From Bradyrhizobium sp. OK095 (GTDB lineage Bacteria; Pseudomonadota; Alphaproteobacteria; Rhizobiales; Xanthobacteraceae), in assembly GCF_900109945.1 (NCBI RefSeq), contig NZ_FOBX01000008.1, positions 62,001-126,000 of the forward strand: a stretch of DNA of 64,000 nucleotides, given 5' to 3'. The notes beneath the pieces were generated by a model. It was not told where the DNA came from. It ran no database searches and saw only the letters and a program-made list of their open reading frames with translations. Each line of letters starts with the position of its first letter. Positions within the stretch are counted from its first letter, which is position 1. The position numbers and the translations under genes were made by a program. Positions 53,771 through 61,834 of this stretch are shown one piece after another.

Positions 53771-54053
53771 GCGACGATCGCGGCCCGGTGCTTGCCACGA
53801 TCCCATCGATACGGCGCGAATCGCCTAAGGTAAACAGAACACAGTCGTTTCCGCCTGCGGTTTGAGCAGTTGACCGAAGCTCGCCGAAAAAAAATTCCAG
53901 CGACCGTAACATCCCCTGCATGGCCGCCGTAGAGACCTTGGGGAATGCCCGTCTCGCGTATCTGGAATGCACCTGAACAATGCTCGCGCTCGCAGCGGGA
54001 TCGGTCGGGTTCAGTCCGCGTCCTGGTTCTTTAAGACTGAATGGGGAGTTCGG

Positions 54054-55460
54054 ATGAACGACGAGACCGTTGGAAAGCACGTGAATTCGGCACGGCTCAA
54101 CCTGGAAAGGGCAATGCGATTCCATGGCGCCGGCAATTGGGAACGCGCCGAGCAGCACTATCTGGAGGTGTTGTTAGACGATTATCGCAGCACGGATGTT
54201 CTTCCGCTCCTCGCAAGTGTCGTTGCGAATCGCGGACATATCGACCGCGCCATCTATTACTGGGACACGCTGCTTTCGATCGAGCCGCATCACCTCAATG
54301 CCCTGGCCGCGAAGGGTGGGCTACTCTACAGGACCGGGCGTTTGACCGACGCGCTGAGCTGTTTTGAAATCGCGACCGGCCTCGCTCCCGACGATGCGCT
54401 CATCCGCAACAATCTCGCCGTTGCACTGGCCGATAGCGGGCGAAAGGATGAAGCGATCATCGAGTTCGGCCATGTTCTTCGCCTTCAGCCTGACAACGTC
54501 AACGCCTACCACCAGTTGCGCCGGTTGTCGTCCGCTATCGTTCCCTTCTGGCACATCCCCATGATGAACGACACACGGCGCAACGACTGTTTCGAACTGG
54601 CGATCCGTCGGGCGCTGGCAATCCGCGGCTTGAGCGCGCAAATCCTCGACATCGGCACGGGCAGCGGTTTGCTGTCGATGATGGCGGCGCGTGAAGGCGC
54701 CACCAACATCGTCACCTGCGAAACGGTTCCGACCATCGCGCGCGTTGCGCAGGAGATCGTCGCCGAAAACGGATATGCCGAACAGATCACGGTTATCGGA
54801 AGATCCTCGACGGGCCTTTCCGTCGGCGAGGATATCCCGGCGAAAGCCGACATCCTGATCTCCGAGATCCTGTCCAGCGATCTCCTGGCCGAGGACGTGC
54901 TGAGCACGTTTGAAGACGCACGGCGCCGGCTGATTGCCGACGATGCGATCGTCATTCCAAGGGCGGCAACGGCCATGGGCTGCCTTGTGGCAAGCGAAAC
55001 GCTCGCCGCCTACAGCAATGTCAAAATGGCGTCCGGCTTCGACGTTTCGCGGTTCAACAGCCTCGCGCCGCTGCGTTTGCCCATCCACGGAACGATGACT
55101 GAATGGTCAAGGCTTTCGAACGATTTCGAAATCGCATCACTGGATTTGACATCTGCCGCACATGAACCGGAACTGCGGGCCGTCTCGATCCCCGTGATCG
55201 CTTCCGGAATCGCCGTGGGCGTCGTTCAATGGATGCACGTGGACCTTATCGACGATATCGTCTTCATCAACCATCCGGACGGCTATCATGACGGCGGCTG
55301 GCTCCAGGTGCTTCATGTTTTGCCACGGCCGATGCCTGTCGAGGCGGGGTCGGTTGTGAATCTTCTTCTGGGCCATGACAGGTCCACCCTTATCGTGCTG
55401 CCGGCTGGCTTCGCAGGGGACCACCACCCCGCTGAGCGCAGGACCTCCGCGACCTCATGA
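54054..55460 (+). CDS. TPR repeat protein fused to a PRMT7/PRMT9-like arginine methyltransferase domain
   Basis: A 468-residue protein. Residues ~10-150 hold three to four TPR units (RAMRFHGAGNWERAEQHYLEV, AAKGGLLYRTGRLTDALSCFEI, NNLAVALADSGRKDEAIIEF). From ~165 comes a SAM-dependent methyltransferase: HIPMMNDTRRNDCF, motif I LDIGTGSG (198-205), and a double-E loop with Glu271 and Glu280, the same 9-residue spacing as in arginine methyltransferases. The end (VQWMHVDL; GGWLQVLHVLPRPMPVEAGS) resembles the PRMT THW loop and barrel of PRMT7/9. GGGGAG sets ATG 54054. It overlaps the next gene by 4 bp. Confidence 0.82.
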   Translation: MNDETVGKHVNSARLNLERAMRFHGAGNWERAEQHYLEVLLDDYRSTDVLPLLASVVANRGHIDRAIYYWDTLLSIEPHHLNALAAKGGLLYRTGRLTDALSCFEIATGLAPDDALIRNNLAVALADSGRKDEAIIEFGHVLRLQPDNVNAYHQLRRLSSAIVPFWHIPMMNDTRRNDCFELAIRRALAIRGLSAQILDIGTGSGLLSMMAAREGATNIVTCETVPTIARVAQEIVAENGYAEQITVIGRSSTGLSVGEDIPAKADILISEILSSDLLAEDVLSTFEDARRRLIADDAIVIPRAATAMGCLVASETLAAYSNVKMASGFDVSRFNSLAPLRLPIHGTMTEWSRLSNDFEIASLDLTSAAHEPELRAVSIPVIASGIAVGVVQWMHVDLIDDIVFINHPDGYHDGGWLQVLHVLPRPMPVEAGSVVNLLLGHDRSTLIVLPAGFAGDHHPAERRTSATS

Positions 55461-56860
55461 GCAAACAGGGCCTGGGAGCCGGCGAGCTGCGGAAATTCGG
55501 TCTCATGCGATGGAAATCGGGAGAGCTGGACTTGGCGGTCCAGTCGTTTGAGGCCGCACTGGTCCTGGAGCCGGACAACGCCATGATCTGGGAGGACCTA
55601 TGCGGGGTGCAACTGGCCTCCGGCAACAGCGAAATGGCGCTTGGCTCGATCAGAAGATCGATCGGGATCGATGACCAGCGCGCTCAATCCTGGCTGATGC
55701 TGGCAACGGTCCTCGACCGAATGCAGGATCAGGATTTGGCCGCGTCGGCCTACAGCCAGACAATCATGCTCGACGAGACGATTGCGAGCGCCCATTTCGG
55801 TCTCGGCATCATCCAGCTCAGGCGCGGAAAACCGGCGCAGGCCCTGCAATGCCTGCAGCAGGCCGTCACGCACGACCCGCAGAACGCCAACGCGCATCTT
55901 TGCCTTGGTCATGCCTGTTATGCGACCGGCGATTTTGTCGGTACGGCGAAGTCGCTCGATGCCGCCGGCAAGTTCGGCCCGCTGGATCCGGCCAGTGCAT
56001 TGGTCCGCATCAAGGCGATAACCTTCCAGGCCATCATCGAGGGCAAGGTCGACGAGGCTCTGGCAAATTACAGCCGGCTCGCCGACGCGGGTGACGGATC
56101 CGACGACATTTCGCAGGAAGCATTTGCGCTGCTCAACGCGCACGGATACCGGGATGCCGCTCGCCTTGTTGGCCAATTTCGGCTTCGCCGCGACCCCGAT
56201 GACGCGGTTCAGCGCTACATGAACAGCGCGGTGGCCGGTGAACAGCTTCCCAGGGCCCCAGTGGACTATGTCGAAAGACATTTCGATCGCCTGGCGCCCG
56301 GTTTCGACAGGAAACTTGTCGACTCGCTGCAATATCGCGGGCCCGAGATCATGGCGCAGATGATCGCCGTGCACCGTCGTCGTTTCGATCATATTCTCGA
56401 TCTCGGCTGCGGTACCGGCTTGGCTGCAAAGCCCCTCTCTCAGTTCGGCGGCGCGGCCATTGGCGTCGATCTCTCGGCGGCGATGCTGCTACAGGCGGAA
56501 GAACGCCGCTACTACAGCGAGTTGAGAAAAGCCGAGGCAATCGAGTTCCTGGCGGCGAGGCCGGCGAGCTTTGATCTCATCTTCGCGGCCGATGTCCTGG
56601 TCTACATTGGCGACCTCAGGGCATTCTTCGGCGCGCTTGTCGACGTCCTTGTCAAGGATGGCATCATCGCGCTCAGTATCGAGACGACAAATGTTGCGGA
56701 TTTTGAGCTGCGGCCTTCCGGACGTTTCGCGCATTCCGTCACTTATGTCGAGAAACTGGCATCCGACCATTTCGTAAAACTGGAATCGATGACGGCGACG
56801 CTCCGGCTTGAGATGCGACATCCGATCGAAGGCGAGTTCATGGTTTTTCGGAAGAGATAA
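55457..56860 (+). CDS. TPR repeat protein fused to a class I SAM methyltransferase (COG4976-like)
   Basis: A 467-residue protein. TPRs cover residues ~7-165 (GLMRWKSGELDLAVQSFEAAL, LATVLDRMQDQDLAASAYSQ, FGLGIIQLRRGKPAQALQCL). A linker follows, then YVERHFDRLAPGFDRKLVDSLQY, the start of a methyltransferase with motif I LDLGCGTG (314-321), GVDLSAAML and FDLIFAADVLVYIGDL. This is the arrangement of predicted TPR-containing methyltransferases, with an unknown target. Its ATG overlaps the PRMT-like gene stop (ATGA), so both enzymes are made together. Confidence 0.85.
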   Translation: MSKQGLGAGELRKFGLMRWKSGELDLAVQSFEAALVLEPDNAMIWEDLCGVQLASGNSEMALGSIRRSIGIDDQRAQSWLMLATVLDRMQDQDLAASAYSQTIMLDETIASAHFGLGIIQLRRGKPAQALQCLQQAVTHDPQNANAHLCLGHACYATGDFVGTAKSLDAAGKFGPLDPASALVRIKAITFQAIIEGKVDEALANYSRLADAGDGSDDISQEAFALLNAHGYRDAARLVGQFRLRRDPDDAVQRYMNSAVAGEQLPRAPVDYVERHFDRLAPGFDRKLVDSLQYRGPEIMAQMIAVHRRRFDHILDLGCGTGLAAKPLSQFGGAAIGVDLSAAMLLQAEERRYYSELRKAEAIEFLAARPASFDLIFAADVLVYIGDLRAFFGALVDVLVKDGIIALSIETTNVADFELRPSGRFAHSVTYVEKLASDHFVKLESMTATLRLEMRHPIEGEFMVFRKR

Positions 56861-56871
56861 CGCAATTGCGC

Positions 56872-56896
56872 AATTACGGTGACAGTGCACTTAATT
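56872..56896 (+). repeat. REP-like element upstream of the RAYT gene
   Basis: Contains ATTACGGTGACAGTGCACTT, the full form of the repeat found around 57-63 kb. It lies between the second methyltransferase gene and the RAYT start, opposite in direction to the copy at 57601-57621. Confidence 0.85.
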
Positions 56897-56928
56897 GACT
56901 CCGCCCGGGTTTGCAGGCATGCTGCGGC

Positions 56929-57603
56929 ATGGCCCGTCTTGCCCGTGTCGTCGTCCCCGGCTATCCCCACTATGTCACCCAGCGCGGCAATGGCCGGTCG
57001 CGCACATTCTTTGACGATGGCGATTATGCGCTCTATCGCGACCTGCTCGCGGCGAGCTGCGATGCGGCCGGGGTCGAGGTGTGGGCCTGGTGCCTGATGC
57101 CCAGCCATGTGCATCTGATCCTGGTGCCGTCCGACGCCGATGGGTTGCGCCGCGCACTGGCTCCCGTACACCGCCGCTACGCCGGCATCATCCACGCGCG
57201 CCGCAAGCGCACCGGCCATTTCTGGCGGGGTCGTTTCGGTTGCGTGGCGATGGACGAGGCGTACCTCGCTGCTGCGCTCCGCTACGTCTCCCTCAATCCG
57301 GTGCGGGCGCGGCTCGTCGAACGGGCGCGCGACTGGCGCTGGTCCAGCGTCCGCGCCCATGCCGGCAGCCGCAGCGACGGTATCACCGCGACCGCGCCGA
57401 TCCGCGAACGCTATCCGGACTTCTCGCGTTTTCTGTCCGAGGAGAGCGAGCCCGGCATGATCGAGCAGCTACGCGGCGCCGAAACCATCGGCCGCCCCCT
57501 CGGCAATCCAAAATTCCTGGATATGGTCGAGCGGAAGACAAAGCGCGTTCTCAAGCCGGCCAAGCGCGGGCCGAAGCCGCGCGGGGATCGCGAGGAAAGT
57601 TAA
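56929..57603 (+). mobile_element. REP-associated tyrosine transposase (RAYT, TnpA-REP)
   Basis: A 224-residue HUH-type transposase of the Y1 family. The histidine pair is HVH (His60, His62) in CLMPSHVHLILVPSD, and the likely nucleophile is Tyr119 in LRYVSLNPVRARLVERA, the RAYT form. GYPHYVTQRGNGRSRTFF is the conserved start and SGHFWRGRF-like TGHFWRGRFGCVAMDE the middle. RAYTs act on the REP hairpins near them and are not self-mobile in the usual sense. Here the gene lies between inverted copies of the repeat, the second overlapping the stop codon. The gene is intact. Confidence 0.93.
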
Positions 57604-57621
57604 GTGCACTGTCACCTTAAT
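57601..57621 (-). repeat. REP-like element overlapping the RAYT stop
   Basis: TAAGTGCACTGTCACCTTAA is the inverse complement of the element at 56872-56896 with one change (CCTTAA for CCGTAA). Its first three bases are the RAYT stop codon. Confidence 0.85.
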
Positions 57622-57643
57622 CGCGGACGCGGGTAACTCCGCT

Positions 57644-57660
57644 GATTGTCACCGTGATTC
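57644..57660 (-). repeat. Partial REP-like element
   Basis: GATTGTCACCGTGATTC keeps the TGTCACCGT core in the same direction as the copy 23 bp before it. It lies in the RAYT 3' flank. Confidence 0.65.
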
Positions 57661-57683
57661 GGCTAATCAGGTCACTTATCAGG

Positions 57684-57869
57684 TCACTTGGCGTAGCCCT
57701 GGGAGCGCAACCACGCGATCTTGCGGTCACCGTTGATCCAGCCGTCGGCATCCGCCTTGCTGGCAAATCCGGTAATTTCGCGCTGCTCGCTGTCCGGATA
57801 GTCGGCGAGGATTTTCCAGTCGCCCTCGGCGACACGTACAGTTCTGAAGGTCACTTTTATTTTAGCCAT
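57684..57869 (-). CDS. Small conserved hypothetical protein
   Basis: A 61-residue protein (MAKIKVTFRTVRVAEGDWKILADYPDSEQRE). The pattern of a short beta part followed by KADADGWINGDRKIAWLRSQGYAK is seen in many rhizobial small proteins of unknown function. The gene lies between the RAYT and the glycosyltransferase and is read towards the RAYT. Confidence 0.7.
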   Translation of the reverse strand: MAKIKVTFRTVRVAEGDWKILADYPDSEQREITGFASKADADGWINGDRKIAWLRSQGYAK

Positions 57870-58153
57870 GTCCCATTATGCCCCGTTTGGCTCGAAATGA
57901 GAACCCGTCTTGCGGCCGGACTGCCATTTTTTAGTTAGTTTTCTCGCACTTTCACCGCCCACAAGCGGCGGCTTCATCCTTACAGATGTAACCATCTCAC
58001 TCGGACGAGACATCGTTCAGTAGCGCGCGCCGCTTCATTCTTGGAGCGGTCCGCGCGGACGCATGCGCGGCCAAGCATCCGTCCGGAAGCCTGCACTGAG
58101 TTGCCCGGGATGGATGGCAAGCCAATTCACCTGCGTGACCGAAAGGCTCCATC

Positions 58154-59452
58154 ATGCCGTATCATTTCCTGCTGGCGTCGTGGGGAACCCTCGGAAATTT
58201 AAGCCCGATGCTCACTGCGGCGCGGAGGTTGCATCGAAACGGTCACTGCATCCGGGTGATGGCAGATCCAGCGATGCGCTCTGAGATCGAGGCCTCCGGC
58301 TTTGCCTTTGTCCCTTGGCGCCGCGCCCCGACCGGAGCGGCCGCGGATCCGGTCGATGTCTCGGACATGCAAGACTTTCTACGCCGGGCCATATTTGATC
58401 CTGCCGCGCTCTATGCGGCCGATATGAGGGCTGAGATCGACCGTATGCCGACGGATGCTGTTCTCGTGCTTGACGCGCTCTTTGGTGCCGCGCTCGGGGC
58501 GGAGGCATCCGATGTGCCTTTCGCTCTCCTGTCCCCTCATGTCAGCCTTCGGCCGCTGCCGGGAATGCCGCCTGTTACCAGCGGATTGAGCCAACCGAGA
58601 ACGCCGGAACAGCGCGCCGAAGTCGACGCCGCCAATGCCAGGCAGGCCGAAACACTGAATTCGTTCCTGCCAATTTTCAACCGCGCTCGTGCCGATCTGG
58701 GTCTTCCTCTGCTGGCAGATGTCTTCGATCTGTTCGATCGCGCCGACCGGCTTTTTCTTGCGACCAGTCAAGCGTTCGACTTTCAAGCTGACGCGCTGCC
58801 CGACAATTTCCGCTACGTCGGACCGCTGCTCGATGTCCCGAACTGGTCTAGATCTCTGCAGACGGAGGCATGGCGCGCACCATGGTCGGCTCGATCGGGT
58901 CGTCCTCGCGCGCTGATCGCATGCAGCACAGGCGCGCAAGGCCAGCACGAGACGTTTCAGCGCATGATCGACGCGATGGAAGCGGTCGAGATCGATGCCA
59001 TTGCAACAGCCGGTCCCAATCTGGACGTCGCCGATCTCAGGGCTCCGGAGAATGTGCATTTGATCCGGGGCGCTCCCCATGACCTGGTCATGAAGGATGT
59101 TTCCGTGGTGCTATCGCAGGGCGGTCACGGAACGACCATTCGTTCGGTCATCAACGGACTGCCGCAGCTCATTCTGCCAATGGGACGGGACCAGGCCGCC
59201 AACGCCGCGCGCATCGAGGCGAAGGGGGCAGGGCTTCAGTTGCCTGCAGCCGCCTCCGAAGCGGACATTGCCGCGGCGGTGAACCGGTTGATCGGAGAGC
59301 CGCAATTCAAGATGACGGCCTGTCTCCTCGGCGAGGCCGTCAAGGCCGATATCGATCGGTCCAGCCTCGTCGACGAGATGGAAGCGATCGCCGCCACCGG
59401 CCGCGCGGCGAGACGGCAATCGAAGAAACTGCCGGTTCGTAGATCTGCCTGA
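58154..59452 (+). CDS. Family 1 (UGT/MGT-type) glycosyltransferase
   Basis: A 432-residue GT-B enzyme. The N-terminal domain starts YHFLLASWGTLGNLSPMLTAARRL, typical of UGT-like enzymes. The donor-site signature is VLSQGGHGTTIRSVINGLPQLILPMGRDQAANAARIEAKGAG near residue 320, like the macrolide and rhamnosyl/ecdysteroid groups. It transfers a sugar from a nucleotide donor to a small hydrophobic or lipid acceptor; the product is unknown. A 284-bp upstream gap holds its promoter and a short inverted repeat (AGATG/CATCT, 57984-57997). It stands alone between REP-rich gaps. Confidence 0.88.
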   Translation: MPYHFLLASWGTLGNLSPMLTAARRLHRNGHCIRVMADPAMRSEIEASGFAFVPWRRAPTGAAADPVDVSDMQDFLRRAIFDPAALYAADMRAEIDRMPTDAVLVLDALFGAALGAEASDVPFALLSPHVSLRPLPGMPPVTSGLSQPRTPEQRAEVDAANARQAETLNSFLPIFNRARADLGLPLLADVFDLFDRADRLFLATSQAFDFQADALPDNFRYVGPLLDVPNWSRSLQTEAWRAPWSARSGRPRALIACSTGAQGQHETFQRMIDAMEAVEIDAIATAGPNLDVADLRAPENVHLIRGAPHDLVMKDVSVVLSQGGHGTTIRSVINGLPQLILPMGRDQAANAARIEAKGAGLQLPAAASEADIAAAVNRLIGEPQFKMTACLLGEAVKADIDRSSLVDEMEAIAATGRAARRQSKKLPVRRSA

Positions 59453-59501
59453 CGGTTGATGCAGCGGCGCGAGACACATGTCTTCGCCACTGCCCGGAAT
59501 G

Positions 59502-59554
59502 CGGTGAGAGTCCAGCACTGTCACCGTAATTCCAATTCACTCTCACCGTAATTC
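59502..59554. repeat. REP-like cluster after the glycosyltransferase gene
   Basis: An inverted pair CGGTGAGAGT (59502-59511) and ACTGTCACCGTAA, followed by a second partial copy, CACTCTCACCGTAATTC (59538-59554). It lies 50 bp after the stop. Confidence 0.75.
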
Positions 59555-59687
59555 TTCCACCACGCGCGGTGCAGTTCGAGCGGGCCGCTCTGGTAACGAT
59601 TCCGTATAGAGTGAAATAAGAACATGCGCAGGATGTCTCTTCTGCATGGCTCCGCAGTACGGATCCAGATAGCAATGGAGAGAGCAT

Positions 59688-60233
59688 GTGAAACCCAAAT
59701 TGCCCTCGGCGCTTGCAGCCGGTTCCATAGCCATCATCGTTAATACACTGGCCCTCAGAGCCGCAGATCTCATCTCTCTACCGACGGCTAAGGGCGGCCT
59801 CCTTCGGCTGGTTTCTTCCTGGTCTATGCCCATACTCGGGCAGCTCGGCATGACGTATACTTGGACCTCACTGGAATTGCCGACGGTCGCATCCCCTTTT
59901 CTTCAAACCGGCTTCCATCTCTTCGTGGGCATGTTGATGGCCCTTTTTTATGGGTATGTCGTCGAGCCATTGCTGCCTGGCCTGAACGACATCCTCAAGG
60001 GTGCCACTTACGCTGTTATTGTGTGGATATTGAACGCGTTTGTCGTTCTTCCGCTAACAAGCGAGGGCATCGCCGGCGTCGCGCATTTGACTGTCGCCGG
60101 CATTCTCTGGTACGCGGCCGCGCATACGCTGTTCTTCCTCATTTTGGCGCAGCTTTACGGCGTTTTGAGAAATCGACCGGCGAGCGCAACTCCGGCGCTC
60201 CGCTCTCTGCCGGATAGCAGCACCAGTGGATGA
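59688..60233 (+). CDS. Hypothetical membrane protein
   Basis: A 181-residue protein with about four helices (LAAGSIAIIVNTLALRAADLI, FLQTGFHLFVGMLMALFYGYVV, GATYAVIVWILNAFVVLPL, LTVAGILWYAAAHTLFFLILAQLYG). GTG 59688 follows GGAGAGAG. No family is recognised. It lies between two REP-like clusters and has no close partner. Confidence 0.7.
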   Translation: MKPKLPSALAAGSIAIIVNTLALRAADLISLPTAKGGLLRLVSSWSMPILGQLGMTYTWTSLELPTVASPFLQTGFHLFVGMLMALFYGYVVEPLLPGLNDILKGATYAVIVWILNAFVVLPLTSEGIAGVAHLTVAGILWYAAAHTLFFLILAQLYGVLRNRPASATPALRSLPDSSTSG

Positions 60234-60245
60234 GACCGCGCCTGG

Positions 60246-60306
60246 AATCACGGTGACAGTGCTGGACTGCCCCCCTTAAGTGAGACACGCTATTGCAGTG
60301 ACAGTG
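60246..60306. repeat. REP-like pair after the membrane protein gene
   Basis: AATCACGGTGACAGTGCT (60246-60263) and a partial GCAGTGACAGTG (60295-60306), both in plus direction. Between them is GGACTGCCCCCCTTAAGTGA, which recalls an IS3-type end, but no transposase gene is near. Confidence 0.7.
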
Positions 60307-60372
60307 GGGTTGCCACGATCGTTACCGTGGCTTGTTTTGCGCGAACGCGGTTTTGAACTCAAGGGGCGAAGG

Positions 60373-60456
60373 ATTACGGTGATGGTGCATTAAACTACTG
60401 TCGCGAATCCGCTTCGCTGGTGATGAGCAGGCGATTGAATGCACTGTCACTGTAAT
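60373..60456. repeat. BIME-like inverted pair of REP elements
   Basis: ATTACGGTGATGGTGCATTA (from 60373) faces GAATGCACTGTCACTGTAAT (to 60456), with 36 bp between them. Head-to-head pairs of this kind are the usual arrangement of REPs. With the pair before it, this fills most of the 323-bp gap 60234-60556. Confidence 0.82.
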
Positions 60457-60556
60457 ACCAGCTCCAAATCCCTTTGCGCTTGTCAACTCCGCGCGGAAGT
60501 GCGAGATTCGCGTGTGACTTCGATTTGCGCGTGAGCCTGCGCCGCGAAAGTTCAGC

Positions 60557-61363
60557 ATGATGCGAAATCAGCGCATCCGGAATTCAGCCAAAGGTGCAGG
60601 TTCCCTGAGATCCTTGCTGTTCGCCCTTGCGATCGCGTTGACCGGCTGCGGCAATGCGTATCCCGCCGGCCTTGTCCTCGTAGCCGCCGACAGTTCGCCC
60701 ACAGCCTATGTCAAGGATGGCACGCCGTCCGGAATACTTGTCGATGTCGTGACCGAAGCCTTTCGAAGGACAGGCGAGCGGTTTGAAGTTCAGGTGATGC
60801 CCTGGGCACGTTGCCTGGCGGAAGTTCGCAGCGGTCGTGTCGACGGAATATTCTCCGTTTTCAAGCTGCCTGAGCGAAATGAGTTCCTCACCTACACCAA
60901 CGTCCCGGTCATCACCCAGGTGCTGGCGTTTTTTGTCCCTGCCGATTCCGATGTGAAGTTTGACGGCGACATCGGCAAGTTGGGAGGGCTTGGAATCGGG
61001 ACCATCAGGGGCACAAGTTACGGCCTCAAGGTCGATAGCGCACTCAAGACAGGGGTATGGTCGACGGTTGTCGAAACCAACAATGTCGATAACCTCGTTG
61101 GCATGCTGTCCCTGAAGAGGATCGATCTGGCGATCGGCTACCGGCATGTCGTCCTCGATGCCGCGCGCAACAAGGGGTATCTGGACAAGATAAGAGAACT
61201 GTCTCCAGGCATCGACGAGATTCCAAGTTATCTGGCATTCAACAAGCAACATGACTATTCAAAAGTGATTGCCAATTTCGATCGAGCGCTGACGAGCATG
61301 AAGGACGACCACAGCTTTGAGGCCATCTACGAGAAATACCTGGGGCCCAAGGCCGGGCATTAG
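60557..61363 (+). CDS. Family 3 solute-binding lipoprotein, orphan
   Basis: A 268-residue protein. The leader ends in ALTGCGNA, a lipobox with Cys31 (Cys30 if the second ATG is used), so it is a lipoprotein. The body fits the amino-acid type bacterial extracellular family 3 (VAADSSPTAYVKDGTPSGILVDVVTEAFRRTG; LGIGTIRGTSYG; LKRIDLAIGYRHV). No permease or ATPase genes are close, so it may serve a transporter elsewhere or act as a sensor. The binding Arg of amino-acid binders is not evident at the usual site, so the ligand may not be an amino acid. Confidence 0.82.
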   Translation: MMRNQRIRNSAKGAGSLRSLLFALAIALTGCGNAYPAGLVLVAADSSPTAYVKDGTPSGILVDVVTEAFRRTGERFEVQVMPWARCLAEVRSGRVDGIFSVFKLPERNEFLTYTNVPVITQVLAFFVPADSDVKFDGDIGKLGGLGIGTIRGTSYGLKVDSALKTGVWSTVVETNNVDNLVGMLSLKRIDLAIGYRHVVLDAARNKGYLDKIRELSPGIDEIPSYLAFNKQHDYSKVIANFDRALTSMKDDHSFEAIYEKYLGPKAGH

Positions 61364-61401
61364 GAGCTGTGGACGACGGTGACCGTTCGTCCTGGATCCG
61401 C

Positions 61402-61620
61402 TCACTCCTCGTCCTCGTCTTCCTCGTCTTCCTCGTCGTCCTCATCCTCATCGTGGTCTTCTTCCATCTGGACGAGCGTGATCAGCGGCAGCGTCTCGCG
61501 GAACAGATCACCTTCCATGCCCATCCAGAGGCAGAGCACGTCGTCGCCCTTGACCTAGGCAACCGTCAGTGGTTGGCCGCCGGATTTCAGCATCACGATA
61601 TCGCCGGCTTTCAATTCCAT
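61402..61620 (-). pseudogene. DUF2158/YodC-like gene broken by an amber codon
   Basis: Read on the minus strand from ATG 61620: MELKAGDIVMLKSGGQPLTV, then Ala, then TAG at 61555-61557 (codon 22), after which the frame continues VKGDDVLCLWMGMEGDLFRE and ends in an acidic tail (EDHDEDEDDEEDEEDEDEE). The two parts together form a whole DUF2158 protein of 72 codons, so a single base change has interrupted it. The overlapping plus-strand frame is its shadow. Readthrough or sequencing error cannot be excluded. Confidence 0.8.
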
Positions 61621-61719
61621 GGATTTGTGCTTTCGAGTTGATCGACGCGCACAACACGCCAGCAAGCGGTCATGACACGCCTATCGCGCGGGACTGGCGC
61701 GCGGGCAAAATCCGCTAAA

Positions 61720-61764
61720 GCATGATCCGGAAAAGTGCGAAGCGGTTTTCCGAAAAGATCATGC
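61720..61764. repeat. Rhizobial-type intergenic palindrome, second copy
   Basis: GCATGATC (61720-61727) and GATCATGC (61757-61764), with inner arms CGGAAAA (61728-61734) and TTTTCCG (61746-61752). It has the same design as the element at 7543-7591. Confidence 0.88.
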
Positions 61765-61776
61765 GCAAACAACAAC

Positions 61777-61819
61777 CTAAAGCGCGATGACGATTCATCC
61801 CAATCTCATCGCGCTTTAG
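61777..61819. repeat. Long perfect hairpin CTAAAGCGCGATGA, terminator-like
   Basis: Perfect 14-bp arms CTAAAGCGCGATGA (61777-61790) and TCATCGCGCTTTAG (61806-61819) around 15 nt. It lies 16 bp after the stop of the minus-strand gene at 61835-62881 and may end its transcript, though no long T run is present. The AAAGCGCGATGA arm is another element typical of Rhizobiales. Confidence 0.75.
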
Positions 61820-61834
61820 CCCTGCGCATCGGTG

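Noticed and set aside
61369..61641. A 90-codon plus-strand frame with a hydrophobic Leu/Val stretch
   Set aside because: The hydrophobic run is the mirror of the Asp/Glu tail of the minus-strand DUF2158 pseudogene, which has clear family sequence.
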